NCBI RefSeq assembly: GCF_003130705.1
Contig: NZ_CP021354.1
Coordinates: forward strand, 1,054,001 to 1,118,000
Length of the DNA stretch: 64,000 nt
Reading direction: 5' to 3'
Source of the DNA: Rhodococcus oxybenzonivorans
Lineage (GTDB): Bacteria; Actinomycetota; Actinomycetes; Mycobacteriales; Mycobacteriaceae
In this document: piece after piece, positions 63,107 to 64,000 of the stretch
Layout of the letters: each line of letters starts with the position of its first letter
Position numbering within the stretch: the stretch's first letter is position 1
The notes under the pieces: model-generated
What the model was told of the DNA's origin: nothing
What the model saw: only the letters and a program-made list of their open reading frames with translations
The model's database searches: none
Program-made: the position numbers and the translations under genes

Positions 63107-64000
63107 CACGGTACTCCTTGACGTAATCTTTGACGGTCTTGTGAAGGTGGCGGAGAAGAACTTCCTGATCGCAGAGCGGGAAGTCGGTGACGGTGCCGGT
63201 GGCAAGCATCGACTGGGTTGCCTCGAGGGTGTTGGCATCCTGGAGTGCGTACTCCTTGAAAGTCACCGCAGCCAGCTCCTGCGCGAGGCGTTCGCGCGTG
63301 TTCTTCGGGGGAACGAAGTAGAGGTTCGCCTCGAAGGTGTGGCGACCGACCTCTGTCGGCCAGTACTGGTACGTGAGGTACCAGCCCGGTGCCCAGAACA
63401 GGAGCGAGAAGTTGGGGAAGATTTCGAATTCGTCGATGCCCCAGGGCTTTGCGCCGGCGGGGTTGATGCCGCGCGGCAACGGATCGAGCCCCTCGATGTC
63501 CGGACGATCCCACGGACCGAAGAGACCACTGCGCAGGACTCGCTCGATCGGCTTGACCATGTTGAGATCCTTCGGCGGCGACATGCCACCCCAGGAGGAG
63601 ATCATCGAGTGGGGAGTCTGCAGCTCGTAGTGCAGTGCCTCGAAGCCGTAGCCGATGAGCTTGTCGGCCTCGTCCTTGGTTGCCTGCTTCTGGTGGAGCA
63701 CAGGCGCGTGGTAGAACTCGGCGAACGCGTCGATGAACAGCTTCCAGTTACTCGCGATGTCGGAGCGGTAGCTGTAGACCTCGGTCATCTCGTGGAAGGG
63801 GTAACCCTTGAGGCTCTGGCCGTAGTCGCCGAGGTATTCCTCCAGTGATACTGCTTCGGGATCGAGGTTGACGAAGATGAAGCCTTCCCAGACCTCGCAG
63901 CGCACGTCCTTGAGGCCGTAGTTGCTCTTGTCCAGGTCGAAGAACTCGCCCTCCTGCTGAACGAACGTGAGCTCGCCTTCGAGGCTGTAGCGCCACGCGT
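63090..64000 (-). CDS. Rieske-type aromatic/steroid ring-hydroxylating oxygenase, C-terminal catalytic part
   Basis: The gene enters from beyond the right edge; about 300 C-terminal residues are present. The visible part begins in the end of the Rieske domain (AWRYSLEGEL) and continues through the catalytic domain. The mononuclear iron motif is FAEFYHAPVLH, with the two His five residues apart. WPTEVGRHTFEANLYFVPP is a further landmark. Rieske oxygenases hydroxylate rings using O2 and electrons from a reductase; the KshB-like protein at 38968-39969 is a candidate partner. The [2Fe-2S] Cys/His ligands and start lie outside the window. Confidence 0.88.
   Translation of the reverse strand, partial: AWRYSLEGELTFVQQEGEFFDLDKSNYGLKDVRCEVWEGFIFVNLDPEAVSLEEYLGDYGQSLKGYPFHEMTEVYSYRSDIASNWKLFIDAFAEFYHAPVLHQKQATKDEADKLIGYGFEALHYELQTPHSMISSWGGMSPPKDLNMVKPIERVLRSGLFGPWDRPDIEGLDPLPRGINPAGAKPWGIDEFEIFPNFSLLFWAPGWYLTYQYWPTEVGRHTFEANLYFVPPKNTRERLAQELAAVTFKEYALQDANTLEATQSMLATGTVTDFPLCDQEVLLRHLHKTVKDYVKEYRDGSAN

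Noticed and set aside
1..64000. CRISPR arrays, insertion sequences or prophage genes.
   Set aside because: No regularly spaced direct repeats, transposase, integrase or phage structural motifs were seen.

Overview
The window is GC-rich actinobacterial chromosome. The best guess is Rhodococcus or a close mycolic-acid-producing relative. The reasons are a steroid-type Mce operon end, a mycobacterial-style OtsA neighbourhood, GTG starts, F420/LLM enzymes, IdeR-type iron boxes and a KstR-type box. No insertion sequence, prophage or CRISPR array was seen.

Region 1 (1-4500): the 3' end of an Mce gene, two Mce-associated membrane proteins, an NAD-dependent epimerase/3beta-HSD-like gene behind a perfect KstR-type palindrome, otsA (convergent) and a small acidic protein. 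The gene order resembles the end of a mycobacterial mce4 (cholesterol import) locus followed by otsA.

Region 2 (4600-28800): a siderophore locus. It holds a heterodimeric ABC exporter with one degenerate ATP site, an N5-hydroxyornithine formyltransferase, an alpha/beta hydrolase, a giant NRPS, an ornithine N5-monooxygenase and an MbtH protein. Three IdeR-like iron boxes lie before formyltransferase/hydrolase, NRPS and monooxygenase. NRPS order is C-A-PCP-E / C-A-PCP-E / C*-A-PCP / C-A-PCP / C*. Specificity codes read as formyl-hydroxyornithine, a serine-like residue, hydroxyornithine and an unknown residue. The first C domain looks EntF-like. This predicts a mixed catecholate/hydroxamate peptide of the rhodochelin/heterobactin kind. 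The NRPS reading frame is broken by two +1 homopolymer shifts, either sequencing errors or real lesions.

Region 3 (28800-33800): a ThrE-like exporter, an NTF2-fold protein, tRNA-Thr(TGT), a SigF/SigB-type sigma factor flanked by four small same-strand genes, a MerR regulator and an unknown gene.

Region 4 (33990-64000): a large CoA-thioester catabolic cluster. It contains a split B12-dependent acyl-CoA mutase with its MeaB chaperone, three two-gene acyl-CoA dehydrogenase sets, three crotonases, two CoA ligases, a CaiB-type CoA transferase, a thiolase, a thioesterase, three SDRs, two LLM enzymes, a TfdA/TauD dioxygenase, a KshB-like reductase, a Rieske oxygenase cut by the window end, three NTF2-fold proteins, an amidohydrolase and one TetR regulator. 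A palindrome GAGAAT-N3-ATTCTC recurs in every divergent promoter of this region and before the thioesterase, so the cluster looks like one regulon controlled by the local TetR protein. The substrate is not identified; a branched or cyclic (terpenoid- or steroid-like) carboxylic acid fits best.
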